Shown: positions 1-10,418, numbered from the stretch's first letter. The stretch: 45,881 bases of DNA from Candidatus Aminicenantota bacterium (GCA_030669305.1 DAOVDU010000007.1:1-45881); one strand, 5' to 3'. A program made the numbers and translations. Notes: generated by a model not told the origin, from the letters alone.

Positions 1-33
1 AGGTAAAGATGTTAGAACAACAATGGTGGCAAG

Positions 34-363
34 CTAATATCTTTTCTTTTTAATTTTAGCCAATTCGTGATTTTTATTTATTTTCCAATTTGTTATATGT
101 TTCACTGTGGTTATTTTTATCCCCACCAATTCTCTCACCAAACCTCTGACTTCCACTGCTTCTTGGATTAGATTTAACAATTCTTTTCCTTTGGAATCAT
201 TAATAACAAGATACTCTTCCTCTGTATGAGTCGAAATAGCAGTAGCGACCACGTTGCCTTTTTCATCCCAATCCACAGGGGTAACAATGCCTCTTATTGT
301 TATAAGTCCCTTTCTGTTTTCTATTTTCATCAGCTCATTAGAATCGGCTTTCGGATCATCCAT
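34..363 (-). CDS. hypothetical protein (109 aa)
   Basis: Open ORF, plausible soluble composition; no family recognised. Confidence 0.55.
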   Translation of the reverse strand: MDDPKADSNELMKIENRKGLITIRGIVTPVDWDEKGNVVATAISTHTEEEYLVINDSKGKELLNLIQEAVEVRGLVRELVGIKITTVKHITNWKINKNHELAKIKKKRY

Positions 364-646
364 ATCTATTTTTAAGCTGCATTTAACATGCCAACTTTTT
401 GTTCTTTTAATATTTAAGGGGGAATTTTCTTACAGGTTAAATCCATAACTGAATTATGAAATCAGAGGTTTTCATAATAGATTGCGTTTTGTCATTAGAG
501 AGCGTTAGTAATTTTTAATAATTAGTGTAAATTAAAGAGAACCTCAAACAAGAAATCCCAGTTCTGAATTTTAATTTTTAGGAACTTTCAGTTCCGATTG
601 AAGTTTTCTTTTTTTCATAAAGATGGATTATTGAGAGTAGAAAATC

Positions 647-663
647 CTGGCACGAATTTTGCA
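647..663 (+). promoter_or_regulatory. sigma-54 (RpoN) -24/-12 promoter upstream of groES
   Basis: CTGGCACGAATTTTGCA; matches YTGGCACGRNNNTTGCW with GG (649-650) and GC (661-662) separated by 10 nt; 65 bp upstream of groES start. Confidence 0.85.
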
Positions 664-727
664 ATAATTTTATAGAAGGTTTTTCTAAGTAAAAATACAA
701 GATCTAATTTTAAGTGAGGAGATTCAA

Positions 728-1015
728 ATGAAAGTGATACCTTTACACGACAGAGTACTTCTTAAAAGGTTAGAAGAACAAGAAGTTAAGAAAGGCGGAA
801 TAATAATTCCCGACACAGCCAAAGAAAAACCCCAAGAAGCAAAAGTTGTAGAAGTGGGGAAAGGCCGCGTGACAGAAGATGGGAAGGTTATTCCTCTCGA
901 AGTTAAGAAAGGTGAAAAAGTTCTTATCGGTAAATTCAGTGGTACAGAGGTAGAAATTGGTGGAGTTGAATATGTTATCGTTCGTGAGGAAGAGATTTTA
1001 GCTAAAATCACCTAA
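728..1015 (+). CDS. groES: co-chaperonin GroES
   Basis: [46 protein letters not shown]; upstream of groEL; SD gtgaggag. Confidence 0.98.
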   Translation: MKVIPLHDRVLLKRLEEQEVKKGGIIIPDTAKEKPQEAKVVEVGKGRVTEDGKVIPLEVKKGEKVLIGKFSGTEVEIGGVEYVIVREEEILAKIT

Positions 1016-1023
1016 TTTTGTGA

Positions 1024-2649
<1,626 letters not shown>

Positions 2650-2874
2650 ATAGAATGGGTTGAGTGTAAAAATTACAAGGAGGAATTTGGATCAGGATCT
2701 TCTTGGATTGATTATAAATATATAGTTCCAAAAGATGATTAAATGAGCAAGTTATTTTTTGCTCTTGTATTGATCGCTGCAGGTCCGACTTTTTTGTTTA
2801 TCACAAGATCAAGATGAGGGAGAGAAAGATTTTCATTTTCGGATCGATGATTTTTTGAAAGGAGGTAAAAGCTA

Positions 2875-3090
2875 ATGAAGGAAAAAGCTAAGATAGAACA
2901 TCCGGTAATTGAACGAGTCTTAGAAGAAATAAGCATCCTTGACAAAATCAACCGGCAATGGAAGGAAGGGGCGATATCAGAATTTCAGTTCTCAAGCACA
3001 CTCGATCAACTCCTGATAAGACTCAAGAAATATCAGACTGAGTTAAAAGCGCCTGATCTTCAAAGGCTTCAACGAAAAAAGACTCAATGA
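2875..3090 (+). CDS. small hypothetical protein (71 aa)
   Basis: Strong SD (gaaaggaggtaaaagctaATG); charged helical protein. Confidence 0.5.
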   Translation: MKEKAKIEHPVIERVLEEISILDKINRQWKEGAISEFQFSSTLDQLLIRLKKYQTELKAPDLQRLQRKKTQ

Positions 3091-3420
3091 GTCTTTTCGA
3101 CCAATCGAAATGACTTTAAAGAGGCGAAAACATGAACACAAGAAAGGAAGCAAAGGAAGCATCTGAAAAGCTGGAAGATCTAGCGCTGGAGGAAGAGGAA
3201 GAGAAGAAAAGGAAGAAGAGGACATAGATTAAAAGATTGAGAAAACATAAAACAGTTAAAAGACAGAAGAGAAAAGAAGAGGAGAAATAATTTTGAAGGA
3301 AATTAAATTGAAAAAATCATTGTTAATATGGATCATACTTTTAGCGCTTATCCTTTTCGTCTGCGTTTGCAACGAGATCATAGATCCAGGGGATCCATCC
3401 TTACGAATCAAGGAAGAGCG

Positions 3421-3933
3421 ATGGAAAGAGTGAGAAGGAGGCCGCCGCTTGATCAAGATGTAGCGAGATCCATGGGAGCAACAAGCCTCCAGCAGATTAA
3501 AAAAAGCACACCAGAGACTTCGGGTCTTTTCAACTCCAATGTGATGATCTTTTATGATCGAATATCGAAAAGGATCATTCTAGGAGGGGAGGAGTTATGT
3601 GTTAAAAAAAGATTCATCTCTTTGAGAACTGTGGAAGCTACGGTTTTGAGAGAATTTCAAAAAGAGACTTCAGGAATCAAAAAGAGGCTCGCAGCAGCGG
3701 ATCTTTTATTTCTAAGAAAGATTATTTTGAGAAAGTTTGACCTGGAGACGATTGGAAAAATTCTGGGAAGCCTTGTTAAAAAGGGAATTCTGGAATGTGA
3801 AAAAATAATTATCCACGATCAAACCGTGGAAGTTTTCAAAATCAAACAGGAGATAAGAATGGCTAAAGTCGAAAAAAAATCCAAAGTGAAGAAGAAGAAA
3901 GAAAAAATCGAGAAGAATAAAAAGAAGAAGTAG
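3421..3933 (+). CDS. hypothetical protein with Lys-rich C-terminus
   Basis: ORF track 3328..3933; internal ATG at 3421 chosen because an out-of-frame lipoprotein-like mini-ORF (KKSLLIWIILLALILFVCVCNEII) covers the 5' part; weak start evidence. Confidence 0.4.
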   Translation: MERVRRRPPLDQDVARSMGATSLQQIKKSTPETSGLFNSNVMIFYDRISKRIILGGEELCVKKRFISLRTVEATVLREFQKETSGIKKRLAAADLLFLRKIILRKFDLETIGKILGSLVKKGILECEKIIIHDQTVEVFKIKQEIRMAKVEKKSKVKKKKEKIEKNKKKK

Positions 3934-4111
3934 TTCAGATGCTGGGAGCGGTCAATTTTAGAAAAAGAGAATTTGAGAATCATGAGGGCATATTCTTTAA
4001 AGACTGCTCCTGGCAAATCTTCTTTGAAGGATGCAAAAAATTGAATGAATTTAAGCGGCAAAAAAAAGAGTGTCCTACCTTTCAATTTCCCCCTTTTGCT
4101 GATAAATGCCT

Positions 4112-4149
4112 AAGGCCGGTTGGCACTCTCCGGCCTTGCCGCTTTTTTT
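4112..4149 (+). terminator. possible Rho-independent terminator
   Basis: AAGGCCGG (4112-4119) / CCGGCCTT (4130-4137) stem followed by gccgc then T7. Confidence 0.55.
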
Positions 4150-4165
4150 GAAAGGAAATGAGAGA

Positions 4166-4348
4166 ATGAAAAAGAAGACTTTTGACTTATTGAATGACTT
4201 ATTGAAGGAGTTTAAAAAGAGATGGTATCCTGCTCCTGACCTCCCCAAAATAGAGGATTTTATAGCCTGGTTAGAGAAGCAGGGCTATGAAATCAGAGAG
4301 AAGGAGAAAAATGAAGGCGACGGAAAAAAAGACCCCATTGACAATTGA
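4166..4348 (+). CDS. small hypothetical protein
   Basis: MKKKTFDLLNDLLKEFKKRWYPAPDLPKIEDFIAWLEKQGYEI; SD gaaaggaaatgag upstream. Confidence 0.5.
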   Translation: MKKKTFDLLNDLLKEFKKRWYPAPDLPKIEDFIAWLEKQGYEIREKEKNEGDGKKDPIDN

Positions 4349-4586
4349 AGACCTTGATATCCCTGGACTCCCAGGACGTGGGGGATTAGTCCTCGGACTA
4401 CTAAAAAATCTTATGCCAGGATTGACGCTCACTCCGAAAAAGCGGTATGCCTGGATTCAGGCTTTTAAAAAAATGGGGTCAGTAGAAATCAGCCGGATAA
4501 TCTATCTTAGCCAGGATGAGAAACGCTGTAGAAGAGCTATTGAAAAGGCCATTGAAAGGGAGGGGGAAATTCTCACAAAGGAGTAA
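4311..4586 (+). CDS. small hypothetical protein (about 91 aa)
   Basis: MKATEKKTPLTIEDLDIPGLPGRGG...; SD ggagaaaa; overlaps the previous ORF and abuts the next. Confidence 0.5.
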   Translation: MKATEKKTPLTIEDLDIPGLPGRGGLVLGLLKNLMPGLTLTPKKRYAWIQAFKKMGSVEISRIIYLSQDEKRCRRAIEKAIEREGEILTKE

Positions 4587-4834
4587 TGATGGGAATAGCA
4601 GTAAAAAAGGAATACAAAAGCATCAAAGAATTAATAGAAAGAAATTTGGACATAAAAGAAGATGACCAAACTAAAATTCTGATTGCCGAGCTAAAAGGTG
4701 TAACTGAAAGGGGCTACTTCACGAAAAAATTCAAAAAAAGAGAAAATGAAATGGGACTGGTGAGCACTACTAGTTTTTTCCTGCCTATATCCAACTCTTT
4801 TTGGCTCATTTTTGCTTGCAAGTCCCTATTTTAA
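4586..4834 (+). CDS. small hypothetical protein (82 aa)
   Basis: ORF directly following 4311..4586, probably translationally coupled. Confidence 0.4.
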   Translation: MMGIAVKKEYKSIKELIERNLDIKEDDQTKILIAELKGVTERGYFTKKFKKRENEMGLVSTTSFFLPISNSFWLIFACKSLF

Positions 4835-4947
4835 AAGGAAATAAAATGAGGATGGTTAGGTGTGTTTTTTCCTCTCTACGCTTTTTGTCAAATAGCATTT
4901 TACCTCCATTTTTGCCTAACCAGCCTCAACTTTTATAAAAAGAGAAA

Positions 4948-7062
4948 ATGAAAAAAAAAGCGAACCATTTACTTATTTTTCTTGTATGCTTCTTTTTAAC
5001 TACCATCTGTCTGAATTCTAATAGTGATAGACTGAACGTTCTCGTTATAACCATAGATACACTGAGAGCGGATTGGTTGAGTTGTTACAACAGCAAAAAT
5101 TTGAAGACACCTAATACAGACAGCCTAGCAGAAAGAGGCGTATTATTTTCAAGGGCGTTTGCTAATACTTCAACCACTTTACCGTCCCATACAAATTTTT
5201 TTTTAGGAACAACCCCTTTACATCATGGAGTACATGAGAACTCAAATTTTATTGTGAGAGAAGAGTTTCTAACTCTTGCAGAACACCTTAAAGCACATGG
5301 TTATTCAACTGGTGCTTTTGTAGGTGCTTTTCCTCTTGATGCAAAATTTGGGCTTAATCAAGGATTTGACATCTATGATGATAATTTTCCCCGCCGTAAG
5401 TATTCTCAAAAGTTTTCGGGAGTAGAAAGGAAGGCTGAAATTGTGGTAGATAATGCCCTGGACTGGTTAAAGAGTCAGGAATCACTTTGGTTTCTCTGGA
5501 TTCATTGCTGGGACCCCCATGACCCATATGAACCCCCCGAACCATTTAAAACTCAATACGAAAAACATCCTTATAGTGGTGAGGTTGCTTATACTGATTT
5601 TGTCCTGGCAAAGCTTTTTGAATACCTAGAAGAAGAGAATTTATTCGATAACACTCTAATAATTTTTACCGGAGACCACGGAGAATCATTAGGTGAACAT
5701 GGAGAGAAAACTCATGGTTTTTATGCATATAATTCCACAATTTGGATTCCTCTTATTATCGTTTCTCCTGGAATTAGACAGGCACAGTCTGAACAGTATG
5801 TTAGTCATTTAGATGTGTTCCCGACTGTCTGTGATATCTTGAATATTGAAAAACCAACCATCCTTCAAGGAACATCTCTTTTTCCAATTTTAAAAGGAAA
5901 AAAGATTCCAAAGAAGCCTATATATTTTGAGTCTATGCATCCTTATTACAGTATAGGTTGGGGTTCATTAAGAGGATATATTTACAATAAAAAAAAGTTT
6001 ATTGACTCTCCCATTCCTGAGTTTTACTGTCTCAAAAAGGATTTTGACGAGCTTAATAATCTTGCAGAGAAAAAGAGATTAGACAAATATAGAAAAAAAT
6101 TAGGGACAATAATTAAAGAACAGTCCTTAGCAGAAAGTACAAAAGCAGAGAAAAAATTAGATAAAGAATCTTTGGATAAATTGAGGAGCTTAGGTTACGT
6201 TTCAAATTCTTATGGTTTAAGAAAGGAGAGCGTTAGTCCTGATAATGATATAAAAGTTCTACTTCCATTTTTTTACAAATCAGTAGAGGCTTTAGAGCTT
6301 TTTGAAGAAGGAAAAATCGAACAAGGATTAGAGCAGTTAAAGGAAGTTATCACAGAAAGGAAGGATGTCTCTATTGCTTATAACGATCTTGCGGTTCTGT
6401 ATAAAAGAATAGGCATGTCAAAAGAAGCTCTGGAAGTTTTAAAGCTCGGACTCAAGAATATTCCTTCGAGTTATCTAATTTTCAAAACTTATATTAATCA
6501 TCTCTTAGACGATAAACAGCATGATGAAGTTATCAAGGCTATTGGTGAAAGAAATTTTCGAGAAATGAACTTCGACCCTGAAATATGGAATTTTTTAGCT
6601 ATCTCTTATTGTGAGAAAGGTGACTTTGAAAAGGCCATTGAGATTTTTGAAAAGGCTCTCTTATTAGACAAAAAATCTCCGGTTCTTTTTACTAATATTG
6701 GAGAAGCTCAACTTTTGCTCTCTTTAAAAATAAACGATTTACGAATTTTTCAGAAATGTTTAGAGAGTTTTCAAAAAGCAATCGAGTTTGATTCAAACTA
6801 TGCTCTGGCATACAGCGGCTTAGGTCAAACATATCGGCAAGCTGGCGATTTAGAAGGGGCAGTTTACGCTTTTGAGAAGGCATTAGAGCTAGAACCAAAT
6901 CTTGACAAAGCACTCTTTTTCTTAGGTTTGAGTTATTTTGACAAAGGCGATAAGGAGAAAGCTATTAATTCCTTAAATCTATTTAAGGAAAAATTTTATC
7001 ATCTTCAGTCTGATTCAAATAAACAAAACTTGGATGTTTTAATTCAGAAGTGTAAAGAATGA
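4948..7062 (+). CDS. sulfatase/alkaline-phosphatase-superfamily hydrolase with C-terminal TPR repeats
   Basis: Signal peptide; NVLVITIDTLRADWLSCY, TTLPSHTNFFLG, FTGDHGESLGEHGEKTHGF motifs; repeated TPR units from about aa 430. Confidence 0.93.
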   Translation: MKKKANHLLIFLVCFFLTTICLNSNSDRLNVLVITIDTLRADWLSCYNSKNLKTPNTDSLAERGVLFSRAFANTSTTLPSHTNFFLGTTPLHHGVHENSNFIVREEFLTLAEHLKAHGYSTGAFVGAFPLDAKFGLNQGFDIYDDNFPRRKYSQKFSGVERKAEIVVDNALDWLKSQESLWFLWIHCWDPHDPYEPPEPFKTQYEKHPYSGEVAYTDFVLAKLFEYLEEENLFDNTLIIFTGDHGESLGEHGEKTHGFYAYNSTIWIPLIIVSPGIRQAQSEQYVSHLDVFPTVCDILNIEKPTILQGTSLFPILKGKKIPKKPIYFESMHPYYSIGWGSLRGYIYNKKKFIDSPIPEFYCLKKDFDELNNLAEKKRLDKYRKKLGTIIKEQSLAESTKAEKKLDKESLDKLRSLGYVSNSYGLRKESVSPDNDIKVLLPFFYKSVEALELFEEGKIEQGLEQLKEVITERKDVSIAYNDLAVLYKRIGMSKEALEVLKLGLKNIPSSYLIFKTYINHLLDDKQHDEVIKAIGERNFREMNFDPEIWNFLAISYCEKGDFEKAIEIFEKALLLDKKSPVLFTNIGEAQLLLSLKINDLRIFQKCLESFQKAIEFDSNYALAYSGLGQTYRQAGDLEGAVYAFEKALELEPNLDKALFFLGLSYFDKGDKEKAINSLNLFKEKFYHLQSDSNKQNLDVLIQKCKE

Positions 7063-7173
7063 GAGAAAATATCAAAATTCTCTGGTGGTAGATAAAGTGG
7101 GCTTTTTTTTGGGGTTTAATCCTTCTTCTGTTTTCTCTTTTTTAAATGCTAGGCTGTAATGAGGTAATAAAAC

Positions 7174-7434
7174 ATGGAGAGAACTCGCAAGATTCTTAAA
7201 GCCTACGCAGACTACTGCACTAAATATAACATAGTCTACCAGCATCCCCACGATATCGATCTCGAAAAACACGGAGGCAAAACTTATTTTGTTTTAAGGA
7301 GCATCAAAGGTCTGTTAGCAGTGATCGATGGGGACTTTGATCAATCAAGCCTGTATCACCGTGGGAGGAGAGAAATAGACGGTCTCCGCTGCCTTGATCC
7401 GGATGACTGGCCGGAGACAATTAAAAACGATTAG
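7174..7434 (+). CDS. hypothetical protein (86 aa)
   Basis: Open ORF directly upstream of and close to the CDP-alcohol phosphotransferase. Confidence 0.55.
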   Translation: MERTRKILKAYADYCTKYNIVYQHPHDIDLEKHGGKTYFVLRSIKGLLAVIDGDFDQSSLYHRGRREIDGLRCLDPDDWPETIKND

Positions 7435-7439
7435 AGAAA

Positions 7440-8180
7440 TTGGTTAACACAATGACTATAAAATTTTTTAAGGCGTATAAATTATCAAAGCCGGCTGATG
7501 GGCTAATATCACGATATTTAAATCGCCGGCTATCAGCCCCTGTGGTTCGTGCTCTTCTCAAAAGAAACATAACGCCAAATCAGGTCACTATAGCAATTTC
7601 CTTGCTTAGTATTCCGATGTTGGTAGCTGGGATGTATGGATCTATCATAATTGTGGGAATCATTCTTCAGTTAGCTTCAGTTTTGGATGGTGTCGACGGA
7701 GAAATAGCTCGCACGAAATATCTTACTTCAAAGTTTGGAGCGCTGTTAGATACTGTCCTGGATTACTGGATTGATTCGCTTGGAATCCTTGCTTTAGGTC
7801 TTGCTCTTTTAAAAAGAGATATGCTGACGTCACCTCTGATTATTTCCTTGGTTACTTTTACGGTTGCTGTGCGTCTCATCAGCCAGTTTGTAGTTAAAAT
7901 GGCACTATGTGCAAAGCCTCATATTATTGCGGACACACGAGACGTAGTAACCTTCTTGATCTTTATTAGTTGTATTTTAACTGAGCTAATGGATTCATGG
8001 TGTCTTGTGGTAGCATTGCTGGCTATCAACGTGTGGCGGTTAGATAATATGATTTATCGACTTGTTGTTTCCTGGAAGACTACTTGTCCTTCATCGCAAT
8101 CTAAAGTTTTACCACAAACCCCATCTGGAATTTCTAGCGAAATAGCTTCAAAACCAATGAATATTTCAGAAAAAAAATAA
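7440..8180 (+). CDS. CDP-alcohol phosphatidyltransferase family protein (DIPPS/PI-synthase-like)
   Basis: Complete DGx2ARx8Gx3Dx3D motif: DGEIARTKYLTSKFGALLDTVLD; multiple TM segments. Confidence 0.92.
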   Translation: MVNTMTIKFFKAYKLSKPADGLISRYLNRRLSAPVVRALLKRNITPNQVTIAISLLSIPMLVAGMYGSIIIVGIILQLASVLDGVDGEIARTKYLTSKFGALLDTVLDYWIDSLGILALGLALLKRDMLTSPLIISLVTFTVAVRLISQFVVKMALCAKPHIIADTRDVVTFLIFISCILTELMDSWCLVVALLAINVWRLDNMIYRLVVSWKTTCPSSQSKVLPQTPSGISSEIASKPMNISEKK

Positions 8181-8270
8181 AAATGGCGGTTAACAAAAAT
8201 AGCAATTTCTTGGCTTTTAAATCCCAATGAAAAGCTAAAGAAAAAATCCCCTAAAGGGAAGCTAATATAG

Positions 8271-9008
8271 ATGGAAGCCCTAATCATCGCGGCAGGAAGA
8301 GGAAGCAGATTAAATCGTCGCTTCTATCCTAAACCTTTGATTCCAGTTCTAAGACTCAGCCTCTTAGAACGCATCATCCTCAGCTCTAAGCTAGCCAGCA
8401 TAAATCGGTTTAAAATTGTGGTTGGATATATGGCTGACATAATAATAAAAAAAATTGGCAGCGGTGATAAGTATGATGTTCATATAGACTATATTTTTAA
8501 TCCGGATTGGGAAAGAAGTAATGGCATCTCAGTTTACAGAGCCAAGGATTACTTCAAAGAAAATTTCATCCTCCTGATGTCGGATCATCTTTTTGATGAT
8601 TCAATTTTGATAAAACTACAGCAAATTGATCTAGAAGAAGACTGCTGCGTTCTTTGTGTAGACTACAAACTAAACAGCGATCATTTCAATATCTATGATG
8701 CAACCAAGGTCTGGGTAGAAAATGGAAGAGTAAAACGAATAAGTAAACATCTCGAACAATTCAATGCCATTGATGCTGGAATGTTCCTCTGTTCTCCGGT
8801 CATTTTTGATGCGTTAGGGGAAAGCATTTCGCAGGAAGAATATTCACTTTCGGCAGGTAATCAAGTGCTCTCCAATTGGGGCAAGCTGAAGATACTTGAT
8901 ATTAGCGATCATTTCTGGATAGATGTCGATGATAAAGAATCTCTCCGGAAGGCAAAAAAAATGCTAATGAAAAGGGGTGACGGCAGTAAAACAAAGTTTA
9001 TTCGGTAA
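8271..9008 (+). CDS. nucleotidyltransferase family protein, IPCT-like (inositol-1-phosphate cytidylyltransferase-type)
   Basis: IIAAGRGSRLNRRFYPKPLIPV; NPDWERSNGISVYRAKDYF..FILLMSDHLFD; adjacent CDP-alcohol phosphotransferase. Confidence 0.85.
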   Translation: MEALIIAAGRGSRLNRRFYPKPLIPVLRLSLLERIILSSKLASINRFKIVVGYMADIIIKKIGSGDKYDVHIDYIFNPDWERSNGISVYRAKDYFKENFILLMSDHLFDDSILIKLQQIDLEEDCCVLCVDYKLNSDHFNIYDATKVWVENGRVKRISKHLEQFNAIDAGMFLCSPVIFDALGESISQEEYSLSAGNQVLSNWGKLKILDISDHFWIDVDDKESLRKAKKMLMKRGDGSKTKFIR

Positions 9009-9165
9009 AAAAGTTAAATTTTGGTTTATTGATCGCGATGGTCGTTATGAATTGACGGGAGTTGTTACGGAACACATCGTCGCTGAAAATTGTCTGACAG
9101 TTCAGGGCGATAAGAAAGGATTGAAATATTATCTTGGCATAGATAGGATTCAAGTCATTCAATAG
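8977..9165 (+). CDS. small hypothetical protein (62 aa)
   Basis: Overlaps the 3' end of the nucleotidyltransferase; coding-like sequence. Confidence 0.4.
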   Translation: MTAVKQSLFGKKVKFWFIDRDGRYELTGVVTEHIVAENCLTVQGDKKGLKYYLGIDRIQVIQ

Positions 9166-9427
9166 CTAGCAAAAATTCAAAGACCAAAAGAAGACCAAAA
9201 AATGGCAAAAGAAAGGAGGAGGTTGCCTTCCAAATTTCTTTCTGCATCAACCTACTCGTATTAGTCGGGTTTTAGGCGTTCTTCCCGGCTCGCCGCCAAA
9301 TCTAGGAATAAGTAATAAGCAAATGATAGCGGCAATCAAAAAAGCATCGCCTCTCCTGTATCAGCTCATTGACTCCCTCTGCTAATACCCCTAAGTCGGT
9401 TTGATGCTTCCGGCTGCCGCTGAATGG

Positions 9428-9485
9428 GGCCCCGGTGCTTCCTGCCTTTCTTCGATTTTCTCCACCTTAGCCCGGGGCCTTTTTT
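9428..9485 (+). terminator. Rho-independent terminator-like hairpin with long loop
   Basis: GGCCCCGG (9428-9435) / CCGGGGCC (9472-9479) followed by T6. Confidence 0.55.
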
Positions 9486-9643
9486 ATCTTTTCCAAGGCA
9501 GGTGCAGTAGCCAAAAAAAATTCATATTGACAAATATGTTAAAACAGGCGCGGAGACGAAACAACAGCAGAACGAAACGGTCCCGGCAGGCAGGTTTATT
9601 TGTCCAGCGTGTAGAAAACAAAAGAATTAGAATTCCAATAACC

Positions 9644-9693
9644 CTGGCCTGTCACGCCGGAGGTCGCGAGTTCAAGTCTCGTCGGCCCCGCCA
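9644..9693 (+). pseudogene. truncated 3' half of tRNA-Asp(GTC): anticodon arm, T-arm, 3' acceptor strand and CCA
   Basis: CTGGC-CTGTCAC-GCCGG anticodon arm, GCGAGTTCAAGTCTCGT T-arm, CGGCCCC-G-CCA 3' end; no matching 5' acceptor GGGGCCG or D-arm upstream. Confidence 0.85.
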
Positions 9694-9914
9694 ATTCCAA
9701 CAAGATTCTTGCATCGAAATCAACAACTTACAAGCAATCTTTATCTAGGCCGGTTAATTCAGGTTATGTCATTTTAAGGCATTTTTAGTGACATTTTACT
9801 GACCGAATTACTGACCGGAAATTCAAAGGGGATAAGCCCATATAAATTAGTACATTTCTGAAAGATTTTGTGCACACTTAGTCGCCGCCTGTTGTTAGCA
9901 AAGGGGGGATGTGT

Positions 9915-10418
9915 TTATTTAATGATATCAGCTACAGCTGCGCTCATTGAAGAAGGAAATGTTACGATTACAACTCTTTTAAAAGCTATAATCCAATCTG
10001 CATTCCATGGAGTCCTTTGTATTAACGTTAATAAAATCGCAACAACTATGAATGAAACAAAATAAGTTGAACAAACTCTTTTTATGAATTCACCTAAATG
10101 TTCTTTTATTTTACCTTTGTAATAATTGTAATATACAAACATAGAGATGAACAGAAGAGATAGCAAAAGAAGACCAACAATGTTTGGTAACGGCAGTGTT
10201 TCTCCTAAATTCCATGTTTCTTCTGTGAAGCCAACAGGAACTGCTAAAATAGCTGCACCAATTATAACCTGAAGTACATCCTTTGGATGAAATTCAACCA
10301 TTAAAGGGGATATAATCTTATGGAGAATCTTCCCTTTTTCATCATGGACAGTAACAATCTCCTTTAATTTTCCTGCTATCCGAATAACTTCCCTTTTTGT
10401 TTTAACATCTTTAGACAT
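9915..10418 (-). CDS. DUF2391-like integral membrane protein
   Basis: VIIGAAILAVPVGFTEETWNLGETLPLPNI and several TM helices. Confidence 0.75.
   Translation of the reverse strand: MSKDVKTKREVIRIAGKLKEIVTVHDEKGKILHKIISPLMVEFHPKDVLQVIIGAAILAVPVGFTEETWNLGETLPLPNIVGLLLLSLLFISMFVYYNYYKGKIKEHLGEFIKRVCSTYFVSFIVVAILLTLIQRTPWNADWIIAFKRVVIVTFPSSMSAAVADIIK

Noticed and set aside
450-727. CIRCE/HrcA operator upstream of groES
   Set aside because: No TTAGCACTC-N9-GAGTGCTAA or close variant found.
3097-3108. TCGACCAATCGA identical to the core of the tetR palindrome at 16467-16478
   Set aside because: Located between small ORFs with no flanking symmetry matching the tetR site; could be chance.
9230-9383. 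Coding-like frame HQPTRISRVLGVLPGSPPNLGISNKQMIAAIKKASPLLYQLIDSLC
   Set aside because: No start codon with RBS and no recognised family; possibly a gene remnant, but too weak to annotate.
9401-9748. 115-aa ORF
   Set aside because: It runs through a GC-rich terminator hairpin and the tRNA-Asp fragment; no coding signature.
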